Positions 1 to 8,261 are shown, counted from the stretch's first letter. The stretch is DNA of 33,455 bases from UBA6136 sp964344495 (GCA_964344495.1 CAYFNI010000009.1:1-33455); one strand, 5' to 3'. A program made the numbers and translations. Notes: a model not told the origin generated them from the letters alone.

Positions 1-293
1 TCAAGGGCCAGGGCATCTATGCCTATGTGACGGTCGCGGCCCACGTGCAGCCGGATGAAGCCCTGCGTCAGGCACTGGTCGATCTGGTGCGGCACGAGAT
101 CGGCGCCATCGCGGCGCCGAACATCATCCAGTGGGCGCCGGCGCTGCCCAAGACCCGCTCGGGCAAGATCATGCGCCGCATTCTGCGCAAGATCGCGGCC
201 GACGAGGTGGATCAGCTGGGAGATATCTCCACACTGGCCGATGCGGCCGTGGTGGAGCAGATCATTCGCGCACATCAGTCCCTGTCCGCCTGA
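1..293 (+). CDS. acs: Acetyl-CoA synthetase, C-terminal fragment
   Basis: The reading frame is open from the window edge (first full codon at 3) to the stop at 291-293, giving about 96 C-terminal residues. The visible part carries the motif PKTRSGKIMRRILRKIA, the conserved C-terminal A10 segment of acetyl-CoA synthetases. Its lysine in SGK is the catalytic and acetylation-regulated residue in this family. The enzyme activates acetate to acetyl-CoA through acetyl-AMP in the cytoplasm. The ending, with a helix about 50 residues after this motif, is usual for Acs. A related acyl-CoA synthetase such as PrpE cannot be fully excluded because most of the protein lies outside the window. Confidence 0.88.
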   Translation, partial: KGQGIYAYVTVAAHVQPDEALRQALVDLVRHEIGAIAAPNIIQWAPALPKTRSGKIMRRILRKIAADEVDQLGDISTLADAAVVEQIIRAHQSLSA

Positions 294-302
294 GGCGTTG
301 CC

Positions 303-327
303 CGCGGCCGGATGTCGTCTGGCCGCG
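303..327 (+). terminator. GC-rich hairpin after acs
   Basis: CGCGGCC at 303-309 pairs perfectly with GGCCGCG at 321-327. Two more inner pairs (one G-T) leave a 7-base loop. It begins 10 bases after the acs stop. Only a weak T content follows (TTGCCCTTAT), so this is a possible terminator or mRNA 3' end stabiliser rather than a textbook intrinsic terminator. Confidence 0.4.
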
Positions 328-413
328 CGTTGCCCTTATACTTTCCCGCATTCGTCCATCCGCAATAATCCTTATTGTTACCCGCCAACCCGCCTCCGAC
401 TGAGCCCGACTCC

Positions 414-1550
414 ATGAGCCCCACGAGATTTCGCATCAATCACCGTTCACTGTTCATCACCTATGGCGCGTTCATACTGCTATGGATAGTGGTGGGGTTG
501 CTTTTCCGCATCAGTTCCTTGCAGAGCGGAGAGGCCGGCCACAATGATCGTTTGTTGCCGGTGGAGTCCGCTTCAGACCCGGCCTCGACCCTCGAAATGG
601 GGGTTTTTGTCGATAACGTGTATCTGTTTCAGGCTGAAAACAAAACCTTTGATGCCAATGGCTGGATCTGGCTGAAGTGGTCGGAGACAGTGCAGAAACA
701 GCTGGATAAAAAGCAGCTTGCGCCCGAAAAGCTGATTGTCTTCGCCAACCAGATCGACGACTGGGACTTTGCCCTCAAGCCCACCGACGAGGGGATCCTG
801 CGGCTGGCCGATGGCCGGTATTACCAGCGCTTCCGGTTTTCCGGCCATTTCTATGTCGACCATATCGACTTCCACCTGTATCCGTTTCAGACCATTCGCA
901 TCCCGATGATTTTCGAGGTGGGCGATCTCCATTCGGCGCTGAGCGACGCACCCTTGAGTCTGTCGATTGACCGGGAGCACTCGGGCGTCGGTGCCTACAT
1001 CGATATCATGGGCTATGAAACCAAGGGGTATCAGCTGAGAAGCCTGGTGCATGAATATGGCACCAGCATGGGCAACCCCATAGCCGCCGGCAAGACATCG
1101 CGAGTGCCGCAGACACGCATCGAGATCAACTACAGGAAGTCGGCCAACACCAGTTTCCTCAAGCTGTTGCTGCCCTTGCTGACGGTGATGACGCTGACGC
1201 TGTTCTCCCCGTCGCTATCCTCCTCGGCCTGGGATGTGCGGGTCGGAATCCCGCCGACGGCGCTGCTGACCATGATTTTTCTGCAGCAGGCCTATCAGGA
1301 AAAGCTGCCGGAACTGCCGTATGTCAGTTTCCTCGATACGGTCTACAACGTCTGCTATATCGTCAATATCGTCTTGTTCGGGTTGTTCCTGTGGAGTTCC
1401 AACGAGATTCAGGATGCCTCCGAACAGGACAAGCCTGCGCTGTGTGCCCGTATCGAGAAGATCGATCACCGGTTCCAGATTGGCCTGAGCGTGTTCCTGT
1501 TTCTGGCGATCATAGCCAACTGGCTGGTACTGTCGATGCGTCATGGCTGA
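414..1550 (+). CDS. Prokaryotic pentameric ligand-gated ion channel homologue (Cys-loop receptor superfamily)
   Basis: The ATG at 414 gives 378 aa; a TTG at 375 is an upstream alternative. Residues 13-33 form an extra N-terminal membrane helix. Residues about 55-245 look like the beta-sandwich ligand-binding domain, with a tryptophan-rich strand (GWIWLKWS, 83-90) and HLYPFQT (154-160) at the place of the Pro-loop/FPF motif. Four membrane helices follow: M1 248-266, M2 274-294, M3 303-328, M4 353-374. The M2-M3 linker (QEKLPELPYVSF) closely matches the ETNLPKTPYMTY type linker of GLIC. No Cys-loop cysteine pair is present, as in other bacterial members. The family forms ligand- or proton-gated ion channels in the inner membrane; the ligand here cannot be read from sequence. 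The 3' end overlaps the next gene by 8 bases, suggesting translational coupling. Confidence 0.82.
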   Translation: MSPTRFRINHRSLFITYGAFILLWIVVGLLFRISSLQSGEAGHNDRLLPVESASDPASTLEMGVFVDNVYLFQAENKTFDANGWIWLKWSETVQKQLDKKQLAPEKLIVFANQIDDWDFALKPTDEGILRLADGRYYQRFRFSGHFYVDHIDFHLYPFQTIRIPMIFEVGDLHSALSDAPLSLSIDREHSGVGAYIDIMGYETKGYQLRSLVHEYGTSMGNPIAAGKTSRVPQTRIEINYRKSANTSFLKLLLPLLTVMTLTLFSPSLSSSAWDVRVGIPPTALLTMIFLQQAYQEKLPELPYVSFLDTVYNVCYIVNIVLFGLFLWSSNEIQDASEQDKPALCARIEKIDHRFQIGLSVFLFLAIIANWLVLSMRHG

Positions 1551-2472
1551 GGCAGTCGGGGACGCGCTGACAGCGCGGCGCCTGCGTGCCGGACTGGCGG
1601 GGTTGGGTCTGGCGCTGGCCGGCACATGGGAGCCGCTGTGGGCGATCACCAGTGAGGAGCAGGCCGAGCACGAGATGCGCGAACACACCGGCATATTGGA
1701 TGCGGAAGACACGCCAACGGTGGAAGGGTCCGGCCCGACGGCCCCGATTGGCGACCCGGGCCCGGATCTTGCCAATTTTCCCAACAGTTCATACACCTTG
1801 CCCGAGGGCGGCTTCTATTTCGAGAGCAGTCCGCTTTCCTATTACGGCAGCAGTATGGGGGCGCCACCGCAGTGGAGTCTGAGTTACCTGCTGCGCTACG
1901 GCCTGTTCGAGAACATCGAGCTGCGCCTGTTCTCGAACGGCCTGACATTTCGCTCAGACGAGGTCGGCACCTCGCCGCTGGCGATCGACACCAAGGCGCA
2001 TCTGTGGGACTACGACTCCGATGGCCTCAATGCGTCAGTCGGCATCGAAGCCTACGTGCAGCCGCCGAACTGGCTGGCAACGTCGGATTTTCGCCAGCCG
2101 CTGCAGTTCGCAGCGACGCTGCTGGTCGACCACAATCTGCCCTGGGATATCGCCATGGGCTGGAACGTCGGCTTCACCCGCACGCTCGGGCAGGAGCAGT
2201 CCTTCACCCGGCCCACGATCCAGTGGGCGTTTCAGCGCAACGTGACGGAGGATATCGCCGTCTTCATTCAGGGATTCCACAACGCGGCGACGCTCCCGGG
2301 CGTACCGATGTCACAGGCGCTCATCGTCAGCAACCGGCAGACGGATGTGGTGGGCTTTGGCGGGCAGTGGACGCTCAACGAGCGCGTTGCCATTTTCGGC
2401 AACATGAACTGGGGCCTCACGCCCCTGTCGCCCAAGGAAATCGCCAACCTCGGCTTTGCCGTGGCGTTCTAG
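1543..2472 (+). CDS. Outer-membrane beta-barrel protein, MetA-pathway/phenol degradation-like family
   Basis: 309 aa, starting with an ATG that overlaps the stop region of the channel gene. A signal peptide is likely: a hydrophobic stretch at about 15-27 ending AGTWEPLWA, with cleavage around residue 34. After a short acidic linker come alternating amphipathic strands (FYFESSPLSYY, YLLRYGLFENIELRLFS, and others). The protein ends in phenylalanine (GFAVAF), the usual C-terminal signature of proteins inserted by the Bam machinery. The pattern resembles the putative outer-membrane transporter family known as phenol_MetA_deg, whose members are mostly uncharacterised. Coupling to a ligand-gated channel gene suggests a shared envelope role, but that is inference. 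Confidence 0.72.
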   Translation: MAEAVGDALTARRLRAGLAGLGLALAGTWEPLWAITSEEQAEHEMREHTGILDAEDTPTVEGSGPTAPIGDPGPDLANFPNSSYTLPEGGFYFESSPLSYYGSSMGAPPQWSLSYLLRYGLFENIELRLFSNGLTFRSDEVGTSPLAIDTKAHLWDYDSDGLNASVGIEAYVQPPNWLATSDFRQPLQFAATLLVDHNLPWDIAMGWNVGFTRTLGQEQSFTRPTIQWAFQRNVTEDIAVFIQGFHNAATLPGVPMSQALIVSNRQTDVVGFGGQWTLNERVAIFGNMNWGLTPLSPKEIANLGFAVAF

Positions 2473-2486
2473 CAGCCGGGAGTGCC

Positions 2487-2804
2487 TCAGGTGCCATCCG
2501 GCAGATGAATCTGGGCCGGCCAGCTCAGGATATGGGTCAGGTTCATGCGCGCCTGCAGTTGCTCCAGCACGGCCGTCACACGTTCAGGTACATCATAAAA
2601 CTCAACCACTTCGGGCAGGTCAAGCGAGAACGCCAGCAGTGAACTGGTATGCAGCTCGCCGTCGCGACTGAAGCCGGACAGGCCCCGAAACACCGTGGCG
2701 CCGGCCACATTGGCTTCCTTCTGCAGAAAATGCATCAGCGCGGCGGTCAGGTGCTTGCCCTCGCTGACATAGACGCGAACTACCGTGACGGAATGTGTTG
2801 CCAT
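2487..2804 (-). CDS. DUF190 family protein (PII-like)
   Basis: 105 aa. The sequence pattern (VRVYVSEGKH, a region rich in GATVFRGLSGF, then LPEVVEFYDVPERV and a C-terminal strand) is that of the DUF190 family. These proteins have a PII-like ferredoxin fold and are often encoded beside crcB. The start overlaps the end of the crcB gene by 25 bases, so the two are co-transcribed and probably translationally coupled. By analogy with PII proteins it may regulate the neighbouring channel by binding a small ligand; this role is inferred. Confidence 0.82.
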   Translation of the reverse strand: MATHSVTVVRVYVSEGKHLTAALMHFLQKEANVAGATVFRGLSGFSRDGELHTSSLLAFSLDLPEVVEFYDVPERVTAVLEQLQARMNLTHILSWPAQIHLPDGT

Positions 2805-3487
2805 AACCAGTTACCTGTTTGAGTTGCTAATCCGATCACCACGGCCGCACACAGGCCATTGAGGCTGAAGGCGGTGACGATGTCGCCCGATTCGAGCCGG
2901 ATGACGGCAAGACGAAATGTGAACCAGAGGGTGGACGCCACGGTCATGCCGCCCAGGAACAGAATCAGCGCAACCACCCGCCACGGAGCCGGCCAGTCCA
3001 GCCGGTGAAAGGTCAGGGTGGCGAGCACGACCAGCCCAAAGGCCAGTATCCAGCCGGCCAGCCAGCCGGATTGCGCCAGCGTCTGGGCGCTCAACGGCAC
3101 CGATTCGCCGGTGAACAGCGACCGCCCCCAGGACAGACCCACCCAGGTGGCCAGCAGGCAGAGCCCGGTGCTGAGCAGGATGTTGAGAAACGCCTTCAGC
3201 AGGCTGCCCTCGTCAAACAGCATCAGTGTTTCCAGCGCGAAGGTCGAAAAGGTGGTGTAGGCACCAATGAACCCGACCAGGATGGCAGCACGGTACTCCG
3301 GGGCAACGGCAAAACGCTGCACCATGAGTTCGGTCAAGAGCCCCATCAGAAACGAGCCGGACACGTTGACGAACAGGGTGCCATGCGGAAAGTCGCGCCC
3401 CATCCACCCATACACCTGCTGCGCCACCCAGAAACGGGCGATGGCCCCGACGGAGCCACCGACGGCAATGGCTATGAAGGGATGCAT
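2780..3487 (-). CDS. crcB: CrcB/Fluc fluoride channel with a C-terminal degenerate second unit
   Basis: The ATG at 3487 has GGAG eight bases upstream and is preferred to the in-frame TTG at 3517; it gives 235 aa, nearly twice the usual 120-130 aa. Residues 1-122 are a complete CrcB: GGSVGAIARF (10-19), GTLFVNVSGSF (36-46, Asn41) and GFIGAYTTFSTF (72-83, Phe80 and Phe83 at the pore positions). CrcB exports fluoride across the inner membrane as a dual-topology dimer of four-helix subunits. Residues 141-230 add about three more helices. Aligned by eye, 169-187 resembles 65-83 without gaps (shared R, L, F, G, T, S, T), but the TTFSTF box is changed to TVASTL. No fluoride riboswitch was recognised upstream. 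Confidence 0.88.
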   Translation of the reverse strand: MHPFIAIAVGGSVGAIARFWVAQQVYGWMGRDFPHGTLFVNVSGSFLMGLLTELMVQRFAVAPEYRAAILVGFIGAYTTFSTFALETLMLFDEGSLLKAFLNILLSTGLCLLATWVGLSWGRSLFTGESVPLSAQTLAQSGWLAGWILAFGLVVLATLTFHRLDWPAPWRVVALILFLGGMTVASTLWFTFRLAVIRLESGDIVTAFSLNGLCAAVVIGLATQTGNWLWQHIPSR

Positions 3488-3626
3488 GCGGCGGTTCTCC
3501 GGTCTGTGCGTTGTCAATCTGCGCGTCGCCCTGGTTCGGCGGGGCGGTCTGGCAAGGATTCTACGGGATGTGGCCGCGCAACGGGATAGTTACGCCAGCG
3601 CCGGACTGCGGCGCCTGTCGGCAGCG

Positions 3627-5177
3627 TCAGGAGGTAGGGTCGAAGTCATAGTCCACGGTCTTGTAGGGGTGGTGCCTGCCGTCCTCGGACAGATGTGAAA
3701 CCTCGCCCGATGAAAATCGAAAGTCGGCCAGCGCGCGGTGATAGCTGTTCAAGGCATCGGCATAGGTCATGGCCGCATCACCACTGGCCAGTTCGCGGAG
3801 GTTCACCAACATCAGGTTGCTGTCGCCGAGTTCGTACCGGGTCTTTTCGCCCTCCTCCAGCTGCAGGGCCATGCGGCGTTGCTCGTCGGCGAGGCCGATC
3901 CGGCGAAACGCGGCGTTGATGGCGGAGACCGCATCGCGGATGTCGTTGCGGACCCGGTCTTCGGCCAGTTGCAGCTCGGCTGTCAGGCGCGAGATATTGG
4001 CTTCAGCGGTCTGTTGTTTGCCTTCGGCGACACGCTGCTGCACCGGAAAATCGATGCTGACCCCCGCATACAGCTCGGAGCGGTTGACGAGGTTTGATTG
4101 ACTGACACCAAAATCCTGGGCGCCGCTGATGGTCAGATCGACGGCCGGAAGCGCCTGGTTCTGTGCCAGCCGGGTTTCCACTTCGGCGTGGCGGATCTGG
4201 GTTTCAAGGCGCCGGATGTCCGGTCGCCGGGCCAGCGCATCCTCGATCAGGGTGTGAAGCGGCCGATGGGCGTGTTCGCGCGCTTTGGGGAACCCCGGGG
4301 GCAGATCGTCGGGGCTCGGCAGGAGGGGATCACCCGCCGGGGTTCTCAGATAAAGCGAAAGCTGGATGGCGGCCTGCTCCAGCGCCCGTTCGGCAGCGAC
4401 CAGCCGCTCCTGGCGTTCGAGGACGGCCCGTTGATTCTCCGCCGCATCGATGGGCGGCAGGTCCCCGAGCGCGATGCGCGCCTTGAGCGCATCGTTGCGG
4501 GCCACGGCAATCTGGAGCAGGTGCCGGGCAATGCTGACCCTGCGACCGGCGAGCACCCAGTCCCAATAGCGGTAAGTGGCCTGTCGTTCCAGCTCAAGTA
4601 ATTGCTGATCGTACTCGTGGCCGGCAGCAAGCTGGTTGAATTCGGCCTGCGCCAGCGTGGCCCGCCGGCGGTCGATGTCGCGATTGCGCCACAACGGCAC
4701 CACGACGCCGGCACNNNNNNNNNNGGCACGGACTTCGCCGTCACTGGCGGTTTCGCTTTTGCCTTCATAGACCGGGTACTTGCCCACGCCGCGGCGATAA
4801 CCACCAAAAAACGTCGACCCCCAGTATTCGGTTGGCTGTTCAAATCCCACATCGACATTTTCGTTTTGATACTGCCCGGCGACCGAGGAGCGCGAATACA
4901 TCTTGACGATGGTGTCGAACCCGCCTTCGGCGGCGAGTTTTTCACCCGCCGCCATCTCGCGACGTTTGCTGGCCGCCAGCACGGCGGGAAAACTCTGCAA
5001 GGCGGCCTCGACCACGGATTCCAGCTTGAGAAAGCCCGGCGCAGTGCTGGCCGTTCGTGTCGCGTGAGGCAGTGGCCGATGGGTCATCCGGACGTGCCGG
5101 TCGGCGAATGCTGGGGCCGCGAGCAGGCACAGGAGGAGCATGCGCCCTATCGGCCGTAGCATGGCCGGGCGCTTCAT
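3627..5177 (-). CDS. TolC-family outer membrane efflux protein (interrupted only by an assembly gap)
   Basis: The ATG at 5177 overlaps the stop of the upstream HlyD-type gene as ATGA. It gives a signal peptide (MLLLCLLAAPAFA, cleavage near residue 26) and about 516 codons counting the N run. Two OEP repeats are visible, with long heptad-rich helices (for example TLAQAEFNQLAAGHEYDQQL and AEANISRLTAELQLAEDRVR) and the typical internal LARRPDIRRLETQIRHAEVE motif. Such proteins form the trimeric outer-membrane duct of tripartite pumps and type I secretion. The run of N at 4715-4724 is flanked on both sides by GGCAC; collapsing it removes 15 bases, keeps frame and restores a natural GEVRAGVVVPLWRNRD stretch. 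The gene is therefore probably intact. It is last in the ABC-HlyD-TolC operon. Confidence 0.88.
   Translation of the reverse strand: MKRPAMLRPIGRMLLLCLLAAPAFADRHVRMTHRPLPHATRTASTAPGFLKLESVVEAALQSFPAVLAASKRREMAAGEKLAAEGGFDTIVKMYSRSSVAGQYQNENVDVGFEQPTEYWGSTFFGGYRRGVGKYPVYEGKSETASDGEVRAXXXXAGVVVPLWRNRDIDRRRATLAQAEFNQLAAGHEYDQQLLELERQATYRYWDWVLAGRRVSIARHLLQIAVARNDALKARIALGDLPPIDAAENQRAVLERQERLVAAERALEQAAIQLSLYLRTPAGDPLLPSPDDLPPGFPKAREHAHRPLHTLIEDALARRPDIRRLETQIRHAEVETRLAQNQALPAVDLTISGAQDFGVSQSNLVNRSELYAGVSIDFPVQQRVAEGKQQTAEANISRLTAELQLAEDRVRNDIRDAVSAINAAFRRIGLADEQRRMALQLEEGEKTRYELGDSNLMLVNLRELASGDAAMTYADALNSYHRALADFRFSSGEVSHLSEDGRHHPYKTVDYDFDPTS
4715..4724. other. Assembly gap (10 N), probably zero real missing bases
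   Basis: Ten N lie inside the TolC-type gene. The five bases before the gap (4710-4714) and the five after it (4725-4729) are both GGCAC. This suggests two contigs that overlap by 5 bp were joined with a placeholder. Collapsing to one GGCAC preserves the reading frame. Confidence 0.8.
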
Positions 5178-6478
5178 TTTTCGACCTGATGCGCGTGAAT
5201 CAACGGCGGGAAGCCATTGAAGTTTCTCCACAGTTCATACCCCAGTCGTACCTTGTTGAGCAGCACCCAACCATTGGCTCTGACGCCCTGACGGATGAAG
5301 CGCTGGTGCGGCCAGGGCTCGTCATCGGGGTCGGGCAGAACCAGGATTCTGAAATCACCCTTGCCGTTGTCGGTGGAATCCATCAGGGCAACTTCGCCAC
5401 CAAAGGTGCCGACAGCGGTCTCCGGCCAGCCAGAGAACTGGACGGCGGGATAACCTTCGAACTGCAGCCGGACCTTGCGCCCGAGGTCGATCAGGGGGGC
5501 GTCGTTGCCATCCACCCACAGTTCGACGGCGCGTTGTTGGGTGGCCGGAATGAGGATGGCCACCGCATCGCCGGGCTTGACCACCTCGGCGTTGGGGTTG
5601 GCCAGCAGGCGGAGGATGGTTCCATCGCGAGGCGCGACGAGGGTCTGCGTATTCTGCCGTGCGGTCCGCGTTTCGAGTTTCAGTTTTTCCGTCTCGGCGC
5701 TTTGGAGCTCCTCGCGGCTTTTGGCCAGTTCAGAGCGGGTTTTTTCCACGTTCGCGCCACTGTCAGCCAACAGCTTTTGCCGGTCGGCTCCAAGTGCATC
5801 GACTTCGTTGGCGGACGCCTTGAGTGCGGCTTCGGCCCGTTCGCGGTCGGTCCGCTTCTGGGTGTAATCCAGTTCCGAGAGCTCATAGGTCCGTGTGGAG
5901 GCCAGCCCGCGAGACTGGAGTGTCCGCTGGCGCTCAAAATTGAGCCGGGCGGTCTCGAATGCGGCATTGGCGGCGTCCAGGCTGTGGCGGGCGGCCCGAA
6001 GGCGTTCCTCGGCCATCCGGATGCGGGCATCGGCGCCGACGGCGGCCATGTTCCGGGACTGCTCGGCCAGCGTGGTCTGGCTTTCGAGCGCCAGGATGCG
6101 GGCTTGAATCGCCGCGATGCGTTGTTCGAGCGCGCGCCGCTCGGCGGCAATTCGCCGCTGGAGGTCCGGGTCATAGTCGTTGATCTCACCGATCAGGCTG
6201 CCGGCCTTGACCTCGCTACCTTCCTGAACGTACCACTCTGTGATGCGGCCTTCGACCGTCGCCTCGAGGGTCTGTTGGCGTTCCTGTGGCGCATAGGCGA
6301 CCACCCGGCCGCCAGCCTGGATATTCTGCTGCCAGGGGGTCAGTGCCAACAGGAGCAACACGGCCAGCAGGCACCAAATCAATTTGCGGGCCAGACTCTG
6401 GGCGGGACCGGTGGTCAGCGTCAACCGCAATGAGGGCAGCGGCGCCTGCCAGGGTTTGGGTCCTGGGGGTCTATCCAT
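5174..6478 (-). CDS. HlyD-family membrane fusion protein
   Basis: 434 aa. A cytoplasmic N-terminus is followed by one membrane helix (about 33-50, LIWCLLAVLLLLALTPW). A biotinyl-lipoyl half-motif follows (about 65-95, EGRITEWYVQEGSEVKAGSL), then a long coiled coil (about 105-290), the second lipoyl half (VAPRDGTILRLLANPNAEVVKPGDAV), and beta-barrel/membrane-proximal domains. This is the periplasmic adaptor layout of type I secretion and tripartite export systems, linking an inner-membrane transporter to a TolC-type duct. It starts 3 bases after the stop of the ABC gene and ends in an ATGA overlap with the TolC-type gene, so the three form one operon. The substrate is not evident and no secreted RTX-type protein is encoded nearby. 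Confidence 0.9.
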   Translation of the reverse strand: MDRPPGPKPWQAPLPSLRLTLTTGPAQSLARKLIWCLLAVLLLLALTPWQQNIQAGGRVVAYAPQERQQTLEATVEGRITEWYVQEGSEVKAGSLIGEINDYDPDLQRRIAAERRALEQRIAAIQARILALESQTTLAEQSRNMAAVGADARIRMAEERLRAARHSLDAANAAFETARLNFERQRTLQSRGLASTRTYELSELDYTQKRTDRERAEAALKASANEVDALGADRQKLLADSGANVEKTRSELAKSREELQSAETEKLKLETRTARQNTQTLVAPRDGTILRLLANPNAEVVKPGDAVAILIPATQQRAVELWVDGNDAPLIDLGRKVRLQFEGYPAVQFSGWPETAVGTFGGEVALMDSTDNGKGDFRILVLPDPDDEPWPHQRFIRQGVRANGWVLLNKVRLGYELWRNFNGFPPLIHAHQVEK

Positions 6479-6481
6479 GGC

Positions 6482-8158
6482 TTACCTCGTGGCTGGGGGG
6501 CTGAGCCGCGTGACCCGACCACGGGCACCCACCGCCCGGATGACACTGTCACGGGCAGTGGCGAGGATCAGGGTCCAGGCGGCCTTTTCATCCAGCAGCA
6601 GGTCGAGGAGTTCGGGCACCCGCTCAGACTCGACGGCGTCAAGCAGCTCGCCGACCATCAGCCAGCTCGGCGGCTCGACCAGGGCTCTGGCGAGCGTCAG
6701 GCGCCAGCGTTCGCTGGTGTCCAGCGGCGCCCCGCTGGCCTGCAGCATCGTTTGCAGACCTTCCGGAAGCCGGTTGATGGTCGCTTCGAGCCCTACCCGC
6801 CTGAGGATGACATGGATCTGTTCGAGGTCGAGGTGCGTTCGCCCCAGACGGAGGTTTTCCAGCAGGGTGCCCTGAATCCACTCCGGCTTCAGCACGAGCG
6901 CACAATGTTCACGAAGACTGGAAGGCTTGATCACGCCCGCCTCCACACCGTTTAGTCGCACCGACCCGGCTGCCGCCGGGCGCAGGCCGCCGATGGTTTC
7001 GAGTATCCGGCCAGCCTGACGGGGTGAGGGGACCTGAATGATCCACTTGTCGCCGGGAGCCAGCTCAACGTCCGGCAGGGTCAGAGGCGGGGTGAAGTCG
7101 CTGGCGTCGCTGGTCAGGGTGAGTCCCTTGAGCGAAAGCGTGAGGCGATTCCTGGTCAGCTCCAGCCCTTCTCCCGTCTGCCGCTCACCGGGAAGATCCA
7201 GCAAATAACTCAGCTTGTCCATGGCCGCCATCAGATCGTAGTAACTGGTGACCGACTTTCCAAGCCGTGTCAGTCCGGACAGCATGGCGCTGACGATGAG
7301 TTCGGCCGCCACCAGCTGCCCCAGGGTGAGCTGTCGCTCGATCACCATCCAGCCGCCCAGTCCCAGTAGGCTGGAATTGGCAAAAGCATACAACGCCAGT
7401 ATGGCTGTTTGCTGCTTCATGACCACCTTGAAGTGGTCATGCGAGCGGTCAAGATAACGCTCGGACAGCTGGTCGGATCGGTGCCAGACCCACTCGCTGC
7501 CGTGACCCCACTTAATGATCAGGGGGTTGGCCGGCAATGATTGCAGCCAGGCGGCCACATCGTATTTGGCCTCGGATTCAGCCACGGCCGTCTCCACGCC
7601 CTTTTTACCCAGTACGCTGAAAATCAGGTACAGGATGGACACAATGAGCACATCGAAGGCTAGCAAGGCCGGATGATAAAACGCCAGAAGCACCAGGCCG
7701 ATCAGGGTTTGAAGGCCATAGCCCAAACCGTCGAGCAACAGATTGGTCCAGGTTTTCTGGACGGTCATGACCTCAAAGTAATAGTTCGCCAGTTCCGGGC
7801 CTTTCTGGAGGATCGGGTGCGCCACGCTGAGATCAATCAGGTTGCGCGTGATCTGGCTGACCAGCCGGACGAACAGGCGCCGCTGGATCATTTCGACGAG
7901 AAAGATCTGCAGGCCGTTGAGCAGACTGTTCAGCGCCAGGCAGCCAAACAAGGTCAGCATGAGGATGACCAGAGGCTGCAACAGAACCCCGAAGGCGATG
8001 GTGTTCACCAGCGCTTGCACGGCGATTGGTGTCGCCAGACTCATGAGCCCGGCGGCCAGGGCAAAGGCCAGCACGGCCGAGAGATCGCCGGATTCAAGGC
8101 TGATCAGCCGGGTGAGGTGCTCGCGGGGGTAGCGCGGAAAGTTGAGGGGTGAGGTCAT
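6482..8158 (-). CDS. ABC exporter-like protein with a degenerate (probably non-hydrolysing) ATPase domain
   Basis: The ATG at 8158 (AGGA upstream) gives 558 aa; an open frame continues further upstream but lacks family similarity. Residues about 20-310 are an exporter-type membrane domain with several hydrophobic helices. Residues about 335-558 keep the order of an ABC nucleotide-binding domain with its motifs changed. At the Walker A position (376-385) the Lys is replaced by Gly383. The LSGGQ signature is replaced by LDTSE (479-483), the Walker B Asp by Gly503 (Glu504 is kept), the D-loop by DAVE, the H-loop His by Ala535, and the Q-loop Gln is absent around 424. The frame is intact over the whole length, so this is a maintained protein rather than a decaying gene. 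It heads the export operon. It may work passively, with a partner ATPase, or as a scaffold; none of these can be decided here. Confidence 0.85.
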   Translation of the reverse strand: MTSPLNFPRYPREHLTRLISLESGDLSAVLAFALAAGLMSLATPIAVQALVNTIAFGVLLQPLVILMLTLFGCLALNSLLNGLQIFLVEMIQRRLFVRLVSQITRNLIDLSVAHPILQKGPELANYYFEVMTVQKTWTNLLLDGLGYGLQTLIGLVLLAFYHPALLAFDVLIVSILYLIFSVLGKKGVETAVAESEAKYDVAAWLQSLPANPLIIKWGHGSEWVWHRSDQLSERYLDRSHDHFKVVMKQQTAILALYAFANSSLLGLGGWMVIERQLTLGQLVAAELIVSAMLSGLTRLGKSVTSYYDLMAAMDKLSYLLDLPGERQTGEGLELTRNRLTLSLKGLTLTSDASDFTPPLTLPDVELAPGDKWIIQVPSPRQAGRILETIGGLRPAAAGSVRLNGVEAGVIKPSSLREHCALVLKPEWIQGTLLENLRLGRTHLDLEQIHVILRRVGLEATINRLPEGLQTMLQASGAPLDTSERWRLTLARALVEPPSWLMVGELLDAVESERVPELLDLLLDEKAAWTLILATARDSVIRAVGARGRVTRLSPPATR

Positions 8159-8206
8159 GACGGAATCCTGTCGGGCAATGCACATGAAAAGTGCGTTTGC
8201 AGAGTC

Positions 8207-8222
8207 TGACCGGAGCCGGTCA
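8207..8222. repeat. 16-bp palindrome upstream of the export operon
   Basis: TGACCGG (8207-8213), AG, CCGGTCA (8216-8222) is a perfect inverted repeat with a 2-base centre. It lies 49 bases upstream of the ABC-like gene start and downstream of cysD. It could be an operator for the export operon or part of an RNA hairpin; no promoter was recognised with confidence. Confidence 0.35.
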
Positions 8223-8261
8223 CGGCGGTTCGGGCCGCGCGCAGAGAACCGGTCCCGGCCA

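Noticed and set aside
3488..3626. Possible fluoride riboswitch before crcB
   Set aside because: I could not find the conserved riboswitch core; only a normal GGAG ribosome-binding site is visible.
5057..6433. A 458-codon open frame on the plus strand opposite the HlyD-type gene
   Set aside because: Antisense to a clear membrane fusion protein; low-complexity composition and no domain pattern.
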